In this document: positions 24,062 through 33,128 of the stretch, piece by piece
Position numbering within the stretch: position 1 is the first letter of the stretch
How the letters are laid out: every line of letters starts with the position of its first letter
Assembly: GCA_000231825.2 (NCBI GenBank)
Contig: JH720349.1
Span: 547,727-580,854 of the forward strand
Direction of reading: 5' to 3'
Length of the DNA stretch: 33,128 bases
DNA from: Tetrahymena elliotti 4EA
Lineage: Eukaryota > Ciliophora > Oligohymenophorea > Hymenostomatida > Tetrahymenidae
The notes under the pieces: generated by a model
Told to the model about the DNA's origin: nothing
Databases searched by the model: none
The model's input: the letters and a program-made list of their open reading frames with translations, nothing else
Program-made: the position numbers and the translations under genes

Positions 24062-24887
24062 TTGTCTACTATTTATTAAAAAGCTTTTATCAATTATACC
24101 TATAATTAATATTCTGAGTAAAAAACATTTAACTTTTGATTTGAATATACAATTAAAATTTAACAAACTGAATTTATTCATACAGCATATTTGATAATTT
24201 TAAATTAAAGAATTACATGACTGTAATGTAATACAAATTACAATAATTTTCCTAATCAATCACCTTATAGAAACTTAAGAATATTAGGTAAAATAATGAT
24301 GATTTAAATCTTATTCTTCACAAATATCACCAATCATTTTTTTTAGATTACAAAAAAAAAAAAACCAAAATTAATTTCTAAATCAAATAATCCAATCTTC
24401 TTTTTTTAAATGCAATTTTTAAAATAATTTTGATAGCTAAAGAAAATAAAAATTAATATTTTTTGCAACTAACAAAATTATTAAATAATATCTTTAATCT
24501 TGATATATTCTCACCCTGTTATATTTTCACCCAAAAAATTTTTTTCAAAAAATATAAATTAAAAGTTTTGCTAAAAAATTAGGGTTAAAATATATTTAAA
24601 TCTAGTAGTATATTATTAATTTTTAAATAAGTCATTTAATTTACTTTGTTCAAATAAAAATAAAATTTAGATTCAAGTAGCTTGTTTCTCTAAAGATAAG
24701 AAAATCAAGATATTCTGAGTATTTATTAAAATATACATACTTGCATCTGAAAAAATTTTAGTTTTCAATATTCAGTATCAAAAATCATTAGGATTATAGA
24801 TGATAAAAAAAGGCTAGTAATCTTAATAAAAGATTGTAGAAATAAATTCAATATAAATTGATTAGATTAGAGTAAATACATTTTTAA
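24062..24887. other. Divergent promoter region, membrane gene B (-) / LRR gene (+)
   Basis: An 826-bp AT-rich region. An imperfect inverted repeat TATATTTTCACCC (24520-24532) / GGGTTAAAATATA (24582-24594), with one mismatch, encloses 49 bp. A second CTCACCC lies just before it (24510-24516). No coding frame was found. The inverted repeat may be a chance AT palindrome or a small element. Confidence 0.5.
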
Positions 24888-26585
24888 ATGGATTAAGTTA
24901 GTTCAATTCAAGGTTTTCAAATGCTTAGTCCTAAATAGATGTGCTAAAAACATTTAGAGATTTAAAAGGATTAAAACAAGTCTTTAAAAAGAACAGATAT
25001 ATCCCAATTACACATAATAATTGAAGATCTATCTTTTGAAGATTTAATCAGAGTATTAAATTAGATGTATCCATATAAATCAATAAAAAACCTCAAGCTA
25101 TCCTTAAACTGTTATTAATTACTAAATCAGTAGGATGAATTTATAGAGACACTTGCTTACTTGATTTTCTAAGTTAGCTAAATTGAGCATTTTATCATCA
25201 ATAAATATGCAAAAACAATACATATTAACAATATTATTCCTTTTTTGAAAGAATCATAAAATCATTTAGAATTAAATTAATTAACTCTTGAGCTAAGCTA
25301 TTTAGATGAATAAGGAGAAAAAGATATTCATTATAACCTAATGCTATTAAGCTAAGAGATAGGATATCTATCTTAAGTTAAAAAACTCAATTTTTAGCTT
25401 TAAAATTTCAAATTAAGTGATTAGTATGCATAAGGTATTTTTCAATGTTTAAGAGATTGTCAGAATTTAGAAAAATTAGATATAAAAATCATAATTGAAT
25501 ACATAAAAATATCAGTTTTTGAATACATAAAAGAGTAAATTTTATTCCTCAAGAATTTATCTGAATTAAAGCTAAAAATACATGTTGGAGAATAACATTT
25601 AGACAGAATGTCTGAAATGATATTAGAAATAATTAATTCTTGCAAGCATTTAGAAATATTTAGTTTAAATATCTTAGTTAAATCAATGTAAATGTAGAAT
25701 GATTGTGAGTCTCTTGAATAAAAATAATTCTAAATATTGAGTAATAATATTAAAAAGCTATCAGTAAAAATATAAAATTAATATGATTAGAGAGATAATA
25801 TTATATATTTCAACTTTAATAATCAAATATTTTCAGGATGTAAAAATCTTCAATAAATTTCTTGGGATCTTACAGCAAATAATGAAGAGAGCTTTATTCA
25901 TTTTTGCAATATTTTATCTGATAGCAATAGTTTAAAAAAAATTAAATTAAAAATATTAAATAATAAACATTTTTTAAGTTTGTGTAAGCAAATTTAATAA
26001 GTTTAATAGGTAGAAACTCTTCACATATAATTAGACTGTCATTTTATATAATAGGTAGAAGATATCTCACTATTATCATAGCTATTTTTATAAAACAATA
26101 AAATAAAGCATTTAAAATTAAATTTAATTAAAAATAGTCTAAATACATAAATGCTAAATGAGTTATCACTAGAAATTAGCAAATGCAAGCAACTTCAAAG
26201 TTTGATATTTAATTTTTCTCTAAACATTTTGTAATAACTAGATGTAGCTTTGTTATTCAATAACTTATAAAAAAATGAGCATATTTCTTATCTACTAATT
26301 GATTTCAATATTCATAAAAAAAAACCATGCTAAAAAATTAAAATTATTTAGAAGAATAAGTTTGAATGTGGCTTCGGTTATATATAAGCTTTCTCAGAAT
26401 TTTAAAAAATTAAATTAAAATTAAATCGTTAATAATAAATAGTTTAATAGAAGATAAAAAAATTGAAAAGATTAGTGAAATGTGAATTCATATGTGATAG
26501 ATTTTATCGATCTGTTAATTATAATAACTATTTAACATACTACTTTTTAGATATTGAAGGTTAAGAAGATGAAGATTATTTTTGA
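24888..26585 (+). CDS. Leucine-rich-repeat-like protein of the ciliate LRR family
   Basis: A single exon encodes 565 residues. The sequence is made of degenerate repeats of about 25-30 residues with the pattern C..L..L.L.(L/I): CQNLEKLDIKI, CKHLEIFSLNI, CKNLQQISWDL and ISKCKQLQSLIFNF. The last is close to the ELAKCSNLQTLSLNL unit at the left end of the window, so both belong to the same broad LRR expansion. There is no signal peptide or membrane segment, and the C-terminus is acidic (EGQEDEDYF). The start ATG at 24888 is the first after an in-frame TGA at 24801. Such proteins usually act as binding scaffolds; the partner is unknown. Unlike the left-edge array it has no introns, so it is either retro-derived or from an older branch. 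Confidence 0.75.
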
Positions 26586-27096
26586 ATTAAAACAACTTAT
26601 TTTTATAGTTTATATATTGTATTTTTTTACTTTCTTATGAATGCTAAATCATATTTTTTTAGCAATCAAAGATTTTGATCAAATTTTAAATACTCAAATC
26701 TATATTAAAGAATTGAATTTATTTAAAAGTTGAAATTTTAAAGTAATTATTTTTTCTATTTTAAATCTTATTTTTTTGCTTAAAAAATTATTAAAGAAAG
26801 GGTTAAAAATATATTAGTAAATTAAATATAAACAAGGAAGTAAAACATAATTGTTTAAAACTCTTAACTCTAAACTCTATCTATGAAAACATGAAAGTTA
26901 ACTAATAAAAATATTTGATTAAATATATTTAATAAAAGGTATTCTTAAAAAGCTAGCACTAAAAGTTCAACCAACAGAAGAAAGAAAGATCTATCTTTTA
27001 GTTTATCTATCTATCAATATAATTTATTTATATTCAATTAAGAGATTGTAATCAAGTGATTTTTAATTAACCTATCCTAATTTTAACTTTCTTCAA
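26586..27096. other. Convergent 3' spacer
   Basis: AT-rich region between the 3' ends of the LRR gene (+) and the zinc-finger gene (-). I see no frame or motif beyond A/T runs. Confidence 0.6.
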
Positions 27097-29961
27097 TCAA
27101 AAAATAGTTAACTATTGCTATATTTATTGAAAATTAGGTGGAATCAAAATAGCAAAGTTATTTTTTGCAAATTGGCATTTGTTGCAAAGCTTTCTAAAAG
27201 AATAGTTTAAATTTGTACAACGAGGGCAAATCCAATCCTACTTTTTTGCATTAACTTGCTAACCCTATGAATTAGTATTAGATTACTAACCTTATAGGCT
27301 ATTATTATTATTATTGGGATTACCAATAACTGCTTACATTGAATTAAAGTTATTGCCTTGAGGTAAAGACTAATTATCCTATTATTGTTGAGGAAGGCTG
27401 CAAGCTTCTTTAGCTGAATTCTCTTCTTTATATGAAAAGTTCTAGGAATATTAATAGAATACATTAGGACTATTAAAATTATTATCAACATTTTAGTGCT
27501 ATTAGTGGCAATGAAGAATATTTTAATGTTGCTAGATCTTGTTTTTCTTTTTTGTTTCAACATTGTTTCCTTGTTTACGCTTTTTACGTATGTTATTTGA
27601 TTTTTTTGTAGATCTCATGATTCTACTTTCACTGTTAGAATCTCCTTCATCATCATCTGAATCAGACATATCAGGGTAATCATCATTTACTGAATAGAGT
27701 ACAGTTCCTTTTCCAGTATTTTTTTATTTTCCTTTGTTAATTAATGATGAAGCTTATTCAAAATTAACAGTGTTTTGATTAATGAGGTCTTCTTTTTTAT
27801 AAAAATTATCAAATTTAGCAATTTTATTGAATGGATTCTAGGTGGGAAGAGTATTTGAATTTTCATCAATATTGAACAAGGTGTTATTATTTACTACTCC
27901 ACTTGTATTTTGATTGGAGAATAAATTAAATTGGCTTTCTTCCTTCCACTAAGAGGTATTTTAATTCATGAATAAAGATCTAATACCATTACTATTTGAA
28001 CTAATATCGTTATTTTTATTATCTGATTACTCCTTCATTTTTAGTTGATTGGATGATTTTGAAAATTAGTTACTATTAAGAAAACTGTTATAATTAGAAA
28101 AGTTAATACCATTACTATTGTTATTATTGTTGTTGCTATTTAATGTTTTTAAATTATTGTTTTGTTATTCTCCATAGCCTTATTGGGCATTTGAGTTTGA
28201 GAAGTAATTGAAAAAACCAGTATTGCTATTACTATTATTGTTGTTGTTGTTGTTATTGTTATACTAATAAAATAATCCTCTTGATTGCTATTGATTATTC
28301 TGGTTAGATTATAAGTTAATTAATTTGTCAGTGCTATTTATATCAACTTACTAAGATTAACGGATAAATAAATTATTTCCATTCCCCCCCCTTTAATTAT
28401 GTTGAAAACCTGCCCCAAAAGAAAACAGATTTTGTTCTTCGGAATTATTAGTCAAATTTAAACAAGAAACAGCACTACTATTTTATGCATCATTATTAAA
28501 ATAAGACATAACTTCCATTTTATTATTATTTTGATTCTTTGTATTTTATTCTTCTTGCTCTTATTTTTTATGATTGTCATCTTCTTCTTCCTCCATAATA
28601 ATATTATTTATTTATTATTGAATTTCCTATTGAAAATTGCCACTATCACTCTCATTAGATGATTCATCTCCATCTCTCATGCTATTAGGTGATAAAATAA
28701 AATTAGGGTAATCACTTGATGGCTTGCTTGATCCAAACAACTAAAATGCTCTTTTTTCTTCTTACAATGGTTTAATTTCTTTATTTGTCTAGGTATTATT
28801 TTATTAAGACAATTTTTGATTGCAATATGGCGCGAAAGTACCTACTGAATTCTAAAAGCTCATGTCTTCTACCTACTATTATCTTTAATATGCATATTTC
28901 GCAATTTCTGGAGAAGAAAAATCAAGCATAGCTCCTAACGGCTTAATTTATTCATTTTTATTGCTGCTATCTGAAAAGATATCTTCATCAAATTACATTT
29001 TTTGATTGGCTTTATCATTTGTATGGTAATTTAAGCTATTATCATTTTCGATTACATTTTTAATTTTGCTTTTTTTATTGTTTTTACTGCTTTAGTCTGG
29101 GTCACTTTTACTGTTGCTGTTATTGCTTTGAGGTCCTGTTGTTGTATTCATTTTATGGTCATAACAGTCATCTGAGTGAATGCTACTTCTATTTGGTGTA
29201 AGGAGTAAAAGCATGTTCTCAAATCCACCTGCTCCTGCTGCTCTATTTTAGTATTTAGCATACTCCAACAAATTTTCTTCTTCTTTTTTATCTTGTTAAG
29301 TATTCTAGGTATTGTTTTCAGTTAATCCATTTTCTGCAACCAAGTTATTTTAATCTGTATCTGAAGTTAAATTATAAGAAAAAACATTATTTTTATTTGA
29401 TTTATTTCCATTTTAAAGATTTTATTTACTCATTTCTTAAATAAAATATTGTTGTCCTTCCTAAACAAGCATCAAGTTTTGCAAAAGATTTTACTTCTTT
29501 GTTTGAATCATGCATCTGTTACCTTTTTTTTATATATAAATGTAAATGTTTAAGAATGTTCTTTTATCATAACAGTTAATTTGGGATAAATGTAATTAGG
29601 AAATCAAAATTATACATTCATTTCTAAATGAGAAATTCAGATTGTTGCATAATAGACAAACCCAATCTCCAGCCCTTAATTAGTTGCAATTAATATTTCC
29701 AGCAAGAGAGGCTGAGGGAAATTAATTTTAGCTGTTTACATTAACTTATCCAATTCCATTAGCTAAAGGTAAGGGTGAAGTATTAGGATTTGAGGATAAC
29801 ATTTTTTAGCTAGTCTAAGTATTTTAGAGTTAATTTTGTAGTGTTTATTATTACTATTAAGATGTAGAAGATATAGAAATTGATCCTTGAACGATTTCAG
29901 CTGAACCAAGAGAGGACTGCTTTTAAAATTATTGTTATAATCTTGTTTATTTTTTCTTCAT
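27097..29961 (-). CDS. Protein with two RanBP2-type zinc fingers, Asn/Gln-rich
   Basis: Exon 29616-29961, a 93-nt intron (29523-29615, phase 1) and exon 27097-29522 give 923 residues. Finger 1 is GDWVCLLCNNLNFSFRNECN followed by RC, with W100, C102, C105, C116 and C119; its third Cys codon is split by the intron. Finger 2 lies at the C-terminus: DWICPRCTNLNYSFRKLCNK followed by C, with W879, C881, C884, C895 and C898. Both fit W-x-C-x2-C-x10-C-x2-C with the central Asn. Such fingers bind single-stranded RNA or proteins such as Ran or ubiquitin. The 760-residue linker is Asn/Ser/Gln-rich with polyN runs, acidic patches and a basic NLS-like IRKKRKQ near 760-766. A nuclear RNA-binding role is inference. 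The ATG at 29961 is chosen, but the frame is open further upstream; 29802 is an alternative. Confidence 0.85.
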
Positions 29962-31447
29962 GTCAAACTTATGATTTGCTGGTACTGAGATTTTCTTAGA
30001 GTGAGTGATATAGATCCTTTTATTGTAAAATTTAGGATGAATTATTTGATTTGATCAGTGAAAAACAATTCTTATTTTGAATTTAAAAATTTGAATGAAA
30101 AAAAGGATTTTTTTGAGATAAAACAAGGATTGGGAGTGAAAAAAAGAAAAAATGTGTGTGGTAAAGAAATGGTGTTAAAAAATGTGATATTTACTCAATA
30201 AGCGATTTAATTGTAGTAGAATTTGTTAATAAGAATGATAAAAGTAATATTAGTATTTTGAATGAAGAAAGTTACTAATTAATCTAAGATACGCTGTGAT
30301 TCTTTAATTGACTTTACTATTGGTCTTTTTATTCTTATTAAAAAAAGAGCAAAGATAAATTTCTTTTTTTAATATTAATCAACTTCTTTTATTTTCCTCT
30401 TGATAAAAAATTATTAATAACTAGCAAACAAGCAAGTAAACAAACAAATGAGCAATCAATCAAATATTATCTATCACTTAATATCAAAATTAATTAAATA
30501 ATTATTTAATTAATAGATGAAGAAAATATATAAATAAATAAACACACAAAAAATCTAACAAATAAACACTCCACTTTTACAAACTAATATCGCGAATACA
30601 TTGATTGGATTTCAAAAATTCTTAGTTGATTTTGATCAACTAAACCATAAATTCAATTTTTCTTTATTTATCTAATCTTTAAATTTATTGTAGATTATTT
30701 AGGATTTGTTTTGAATACAAAAATATCACTAAAAAACTTGAAATTTATCTTATTTTTGTATTTATTATAGACATTACAAAAAATGTATTTCTAAAGGAAA
30801 AAAACATAAAAATTACATTAAAAAACACAATTTACTCCCTCTAATTTATTTCTTGGTCAAACTTTAATTTTAAATTAAATTTGAATTTTGATGAGATCTG
30901 TTTTGAGTTTTTGAAATTGAAGTTATTAAATATTTTAGTATCAAGCATTAGATTAATAAAAAGACTTGAAGTTTAAATATTCTTCAATTCAAATATTTTA
31001 AAAAAATTTATTTTTATTTCAATTAATTAAATTTATTTTTTGGAGGGAAAAATATTTATTTGTCAATATTAATTAATATTTATGTTTGATAATGAATTAC
31101 AAAATGAAGAAGAAAAAAGAAGTTTATTCAATTTTATTTCAAAAATGATTTTATAAACATTCTAGAATTTCTTTTATAAGAACAAAGAAATTCACCTCAA
31201 TTTGTAAAATGAAATAAAAATCATTTCAGATGAAATTAAGTAAATAATTTACTACAACTTAGAAATGCTATTCTTTTAGATAAAAATATGAAAAAATCTT
31301 TCTGATATTAAATTATTAATTTAATTTCATATAAAAAAAATGACAATTTTAAAATACAAAAAGAATGATTTCAACATAAAGAAATACCAGTTTTATTTAT
31401 ATATAAAATATTGTTTTCAATAAAGATAATTGTGTGTGGATTTTCTA
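29962..31447. other. Long intergenic region between the zinc-finger gene and MCU
   Basis: This includes the 5' flank of the zinc-finger gene. The stretch at about 30061-30185 is strongly purine-rich on the plus strand, as expected for a pyrimidine-rich leader on the minus strand. A perfect hairpin TTAGTTGAT (30622-30630) / ATCAACTAA (30635-30643) with a 4-nt loop is present. A possible small ORF at 31082-31291 is listed separately. The remainder is AT-rich. Confidence 0.5.
31082..31291 (+). CDS. Possible small protein, 69 residues, unknown
   Basis: Under code 6 the ATG at 31082 opens 69 codons to TGA 31289-31291. The product starts MFDNELQNEEEKRSLFNF and continues amphipathic and Lys/Glu/Asn-rich, like genuine ciliate proteins. 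With TGA as the only stop in DNA this AT-rich, frames of this length arise by chance, and no homology is recognised. It faces the 3' end of MCU. A spliced continuation cannot be excluded. Confidence 0.25.
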
Positions 31448-32485
31448 TCAAAGTTGGTTCAAAATTTCTTAGAGATTGGGAGATTCCATAGTCTTTAATT
31501 AACTAATGTAATTTGAAAGACTTTGTATGTCATCAATATATTCTTATTAGAGGTAAATTTCAATAGAATTTTATTTTTTTTAAACATATCTTTCTCTTAA
31601 ATTAAGATAATCAAAGTCCTTATGAGTAACAAGCCAAAAAAAGTATGCCAAGCCTATGTCAAATATTCCAAAAAGACAAGTGATGGGTTCCATAATATCC
31701 CAAGAGAGAAGGACATATGTGCAATATTAAAGAGCTAAGATTTTAGTAGTAGATAAATAGAATATTCTCTTCATGTATTTATTAGATTTTTTTTCAATAG
31801 TTTCAAAGAGCTCCTTTTACTTTTATTACTATCTTTAAAGTTTTTTGTTTAAAGTATTCTAAATTATATTATAGATTTCTTGTTTGTATTTTTAATTCAA
31901 AGAAAGTTCAGTTAACACTTTTTAATTAACCAAAGATATAAATTCTCTATCTACTTATTTGTAAACAGACTATGTGAGTTATTCAGAAAAGCGTGTTACA
32001 TAATCTGATAAGATCTGCTATTCTGAAGGATTTAAGTTAAAACCTTTACATACTTCGTTGAGTAAATATTGGTCATAAGGATATTCTTTCGTTTTATCTA
32101 AAGGATCATTTTTTAAAATTGCTATCACTTTGCTATCATCCTATGATACTACAAAAAAATCACTTTGGAACAAGTATTACACCTTTGTATCTTAAGAATA
32201 AATATTTTTTCCAGTAAAATCGTAGAAAACAGGATTTTTAATGACATTCATAACTTTTTTGCCATTTGTTGTAATATCTCTGTTCACATAAGCTATTTCT
32301 TTGATATCTCTAAGCTTATCATCTCCTCTAAATTTTCCAATAAATTCAGAACTTGAAATGACATCTGAAAGTAAATTTAAATTCAAAGATCTGCTAAAGC
32401 TATACTAATTCACATTTAAAAAGCCTCTGCTAAAGTTTAATCCCTAATTGATCAAATTAGATTTAAAAATGCCTTTTAGGATCAT
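31448..32485 (-). CDS. MCU: Mitochondrial calcium uniporter pore subunit
   Basis: A single exon encodes 345 residues (human MCU 351). The selectivity-filter motif WDIMEP is intact at W262-P267 (D263, E266). It sits between two hydrophobic helices (ALQYCTYVLLSWDIMEP and GIFDIGLAYFFWLVTHKDFDY), followed by the conserved LRERY. A coiled coil (QNTLNKKLQRQQQKQKELFE) precedes TM1, as in other MCUs. The N-terminus (MILKGIFKSNLINQGLNFSR) is basic and hydroxylated, a clear mitochondrial presequence. The protein forms the Ca2+ channel of the inner membrane. The start at 32485 gives the presequence. No MICU or EMRE partner is in the window. Confidence 0.93.
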
Positions 32486-32825
32486 TTCTTGGAAAAATAA
32501 TAACTATTTTCAAATGAAAAAGATGTTTCGATTAAATTAAACTATTGTGTTATTTTATTCGATTTTGTAAAATTTATATATATCTTCACATAAAACTTCT
32601 TTTAAAATTTTATATATAAAAAATAAATTTAAGTAAAAACGAACAAATGTACCCTTTATTATTATTATTATTATTTATCAAGTTATTACTAATTTAAAAA
32701 GCTAAATTTGAAATAGAATATCATCCTAACAAAGCATTTAAAAAAATATTCTTTTTAATAAGCAAAGATCAAATAAATATCATATATCATAGAGTTTTTT
32801 ATTTTTAGATTAAATTTTTATTAAA
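32486..32825. other. Spacer upstream of MCU
   Basis: AT-rich 5' flank of MCU and 3' flank of the partial gene to the right. It contains an (ATT)n run at about 32659-32675. Nothing else is seen. Confidence 0.5.
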
Positions 32826-33035
32826 TCAAATAAAAAAATGTTGAGTTTTTTAAGTCAATTCTAAATTTGAAATAGAATTTAATTATTTCTAACACTAATC
32901 ATCAAATATCAAATTATTATTTACTTTTTCATAAATTATTTTGGAATCAAAAAAAACAGGTTTAACTTCTTTTTTTTCATTTAAAATAACTAATAAATGA
33001 ATGGATGATTAGTTCTTCATGGGTTCATTCTTTAT
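32826..33035 (-). CDS. Probable 3'-terminal exon of a gene entering from the right edge
   Basis: Behind an acceptor TTTAAAAG (AG at 33036-33037) a minus-strand frame of 69 codons runs to TGA 32826-32828. It contains IHLLVILNEKKEVKPVFFDS and DDQCQKQLNSISNLELTQK. Composition and residue mix look coding, unlike the flanks. An internal ATG at 33020 could also start a 64-residue protein. No family is recognised, and the upstream exons would lie outside the window. Confidence 0.35.
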
Positions 33036-33128
33036 CTTTTAAATAAAATAAAAATTTATGAATCATAAATTTAATCATTAAATATATTCTTTTCAACAAA
33101 CAAATAAATAAATTAAAATAACCTCTTT

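Noticed and set aside
25460..25645. Minus-strand ORF of 61 codons
   Set aside because: It lies inside and antisense to the uninterrupted LRR gene at 24888-26585.
27207..27563. Minus-strand ORF of 118 codons
   Set aside because: It is a different frame of the zinc-finger gene; the real frame carries the second RanBP2-type finger.
32165..32356. Plus-strand ORF of 63 codons
   Set aside because: It is antisense to MCU.

Overview
The window is about 78-80% A+T and reads as macronuclear DNA of an oligohymenophorean ciliate, most like Tetrahymena. TAA and TAG fall at conserved glutamine positions (for example the Q of the kinase loop GKGSFGQV), and every supported frame ends at TGA, so this is ciliate code 6. 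Introns are GT..AG, very AT-rich and mostly 41-94 nt, with a few of 170-500 nt. Standard-code ORF calls fail here. The gene models below were built by hand with TGA as the only stop and with introns placed by phase and protein homology.

Layout, left to right. A minus-strand array of 90-nt exons, each one leucine-rich repeat, runs off the left edge (144-873). Then come a sperm-tail PG-rich (SHIPPO) repeat gene (1407-2587, -), a SAMHD1-like gene that lacks the HD motif and carries an in-frame TGA (3902-5310, -), a PP4 regulatory subunit 2 gene (5688-6321, -) and, divergent from it, a protein kinase (6882-9656, +). A minus-strand block follows: a two-pass membrane protein (10496-12759), a RAP-domain protein (13868-15826), kinetochore NDC80 (16214-18357), protein phosphatase inhibitor 2 (18954-19816), a decayed repeat ORF (20410-20761), a MITE-like element (20853-20978) and a second member of the two-pass membrane family (21087-24061). 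The right part holds an LRR-type protein (24888-26585, +), a protein with two RanBP2-type zinc fingers (27097-29961, -), a possible small ORF (31082-31291, +), the mitochondrial calcium uniporter MCU (31448-32485, -) and the probable last exon of a gene entering from the right (32826-33035, -).

The genes form no operon and belong to several processes: cilia or microtubules (SHIPPO), chromosome segregation (NDC80), phosphatase control (PPP4R2, inhibitor 2), mitochondria (MCU, RAP), signalling (kinase) and ciliate-specific expansions (LRR, two-pass membrane family). The least ordinary items are the one-repeat-per-exon LRR array, the HD-less SAMHD1-like gene with a one-base nonsense codon, the two paralogues of a membrane family I cannot name, the 126-bp terminal-inverted-repeat element, and two compact structured non-coding candidates in AT-rich spacers.
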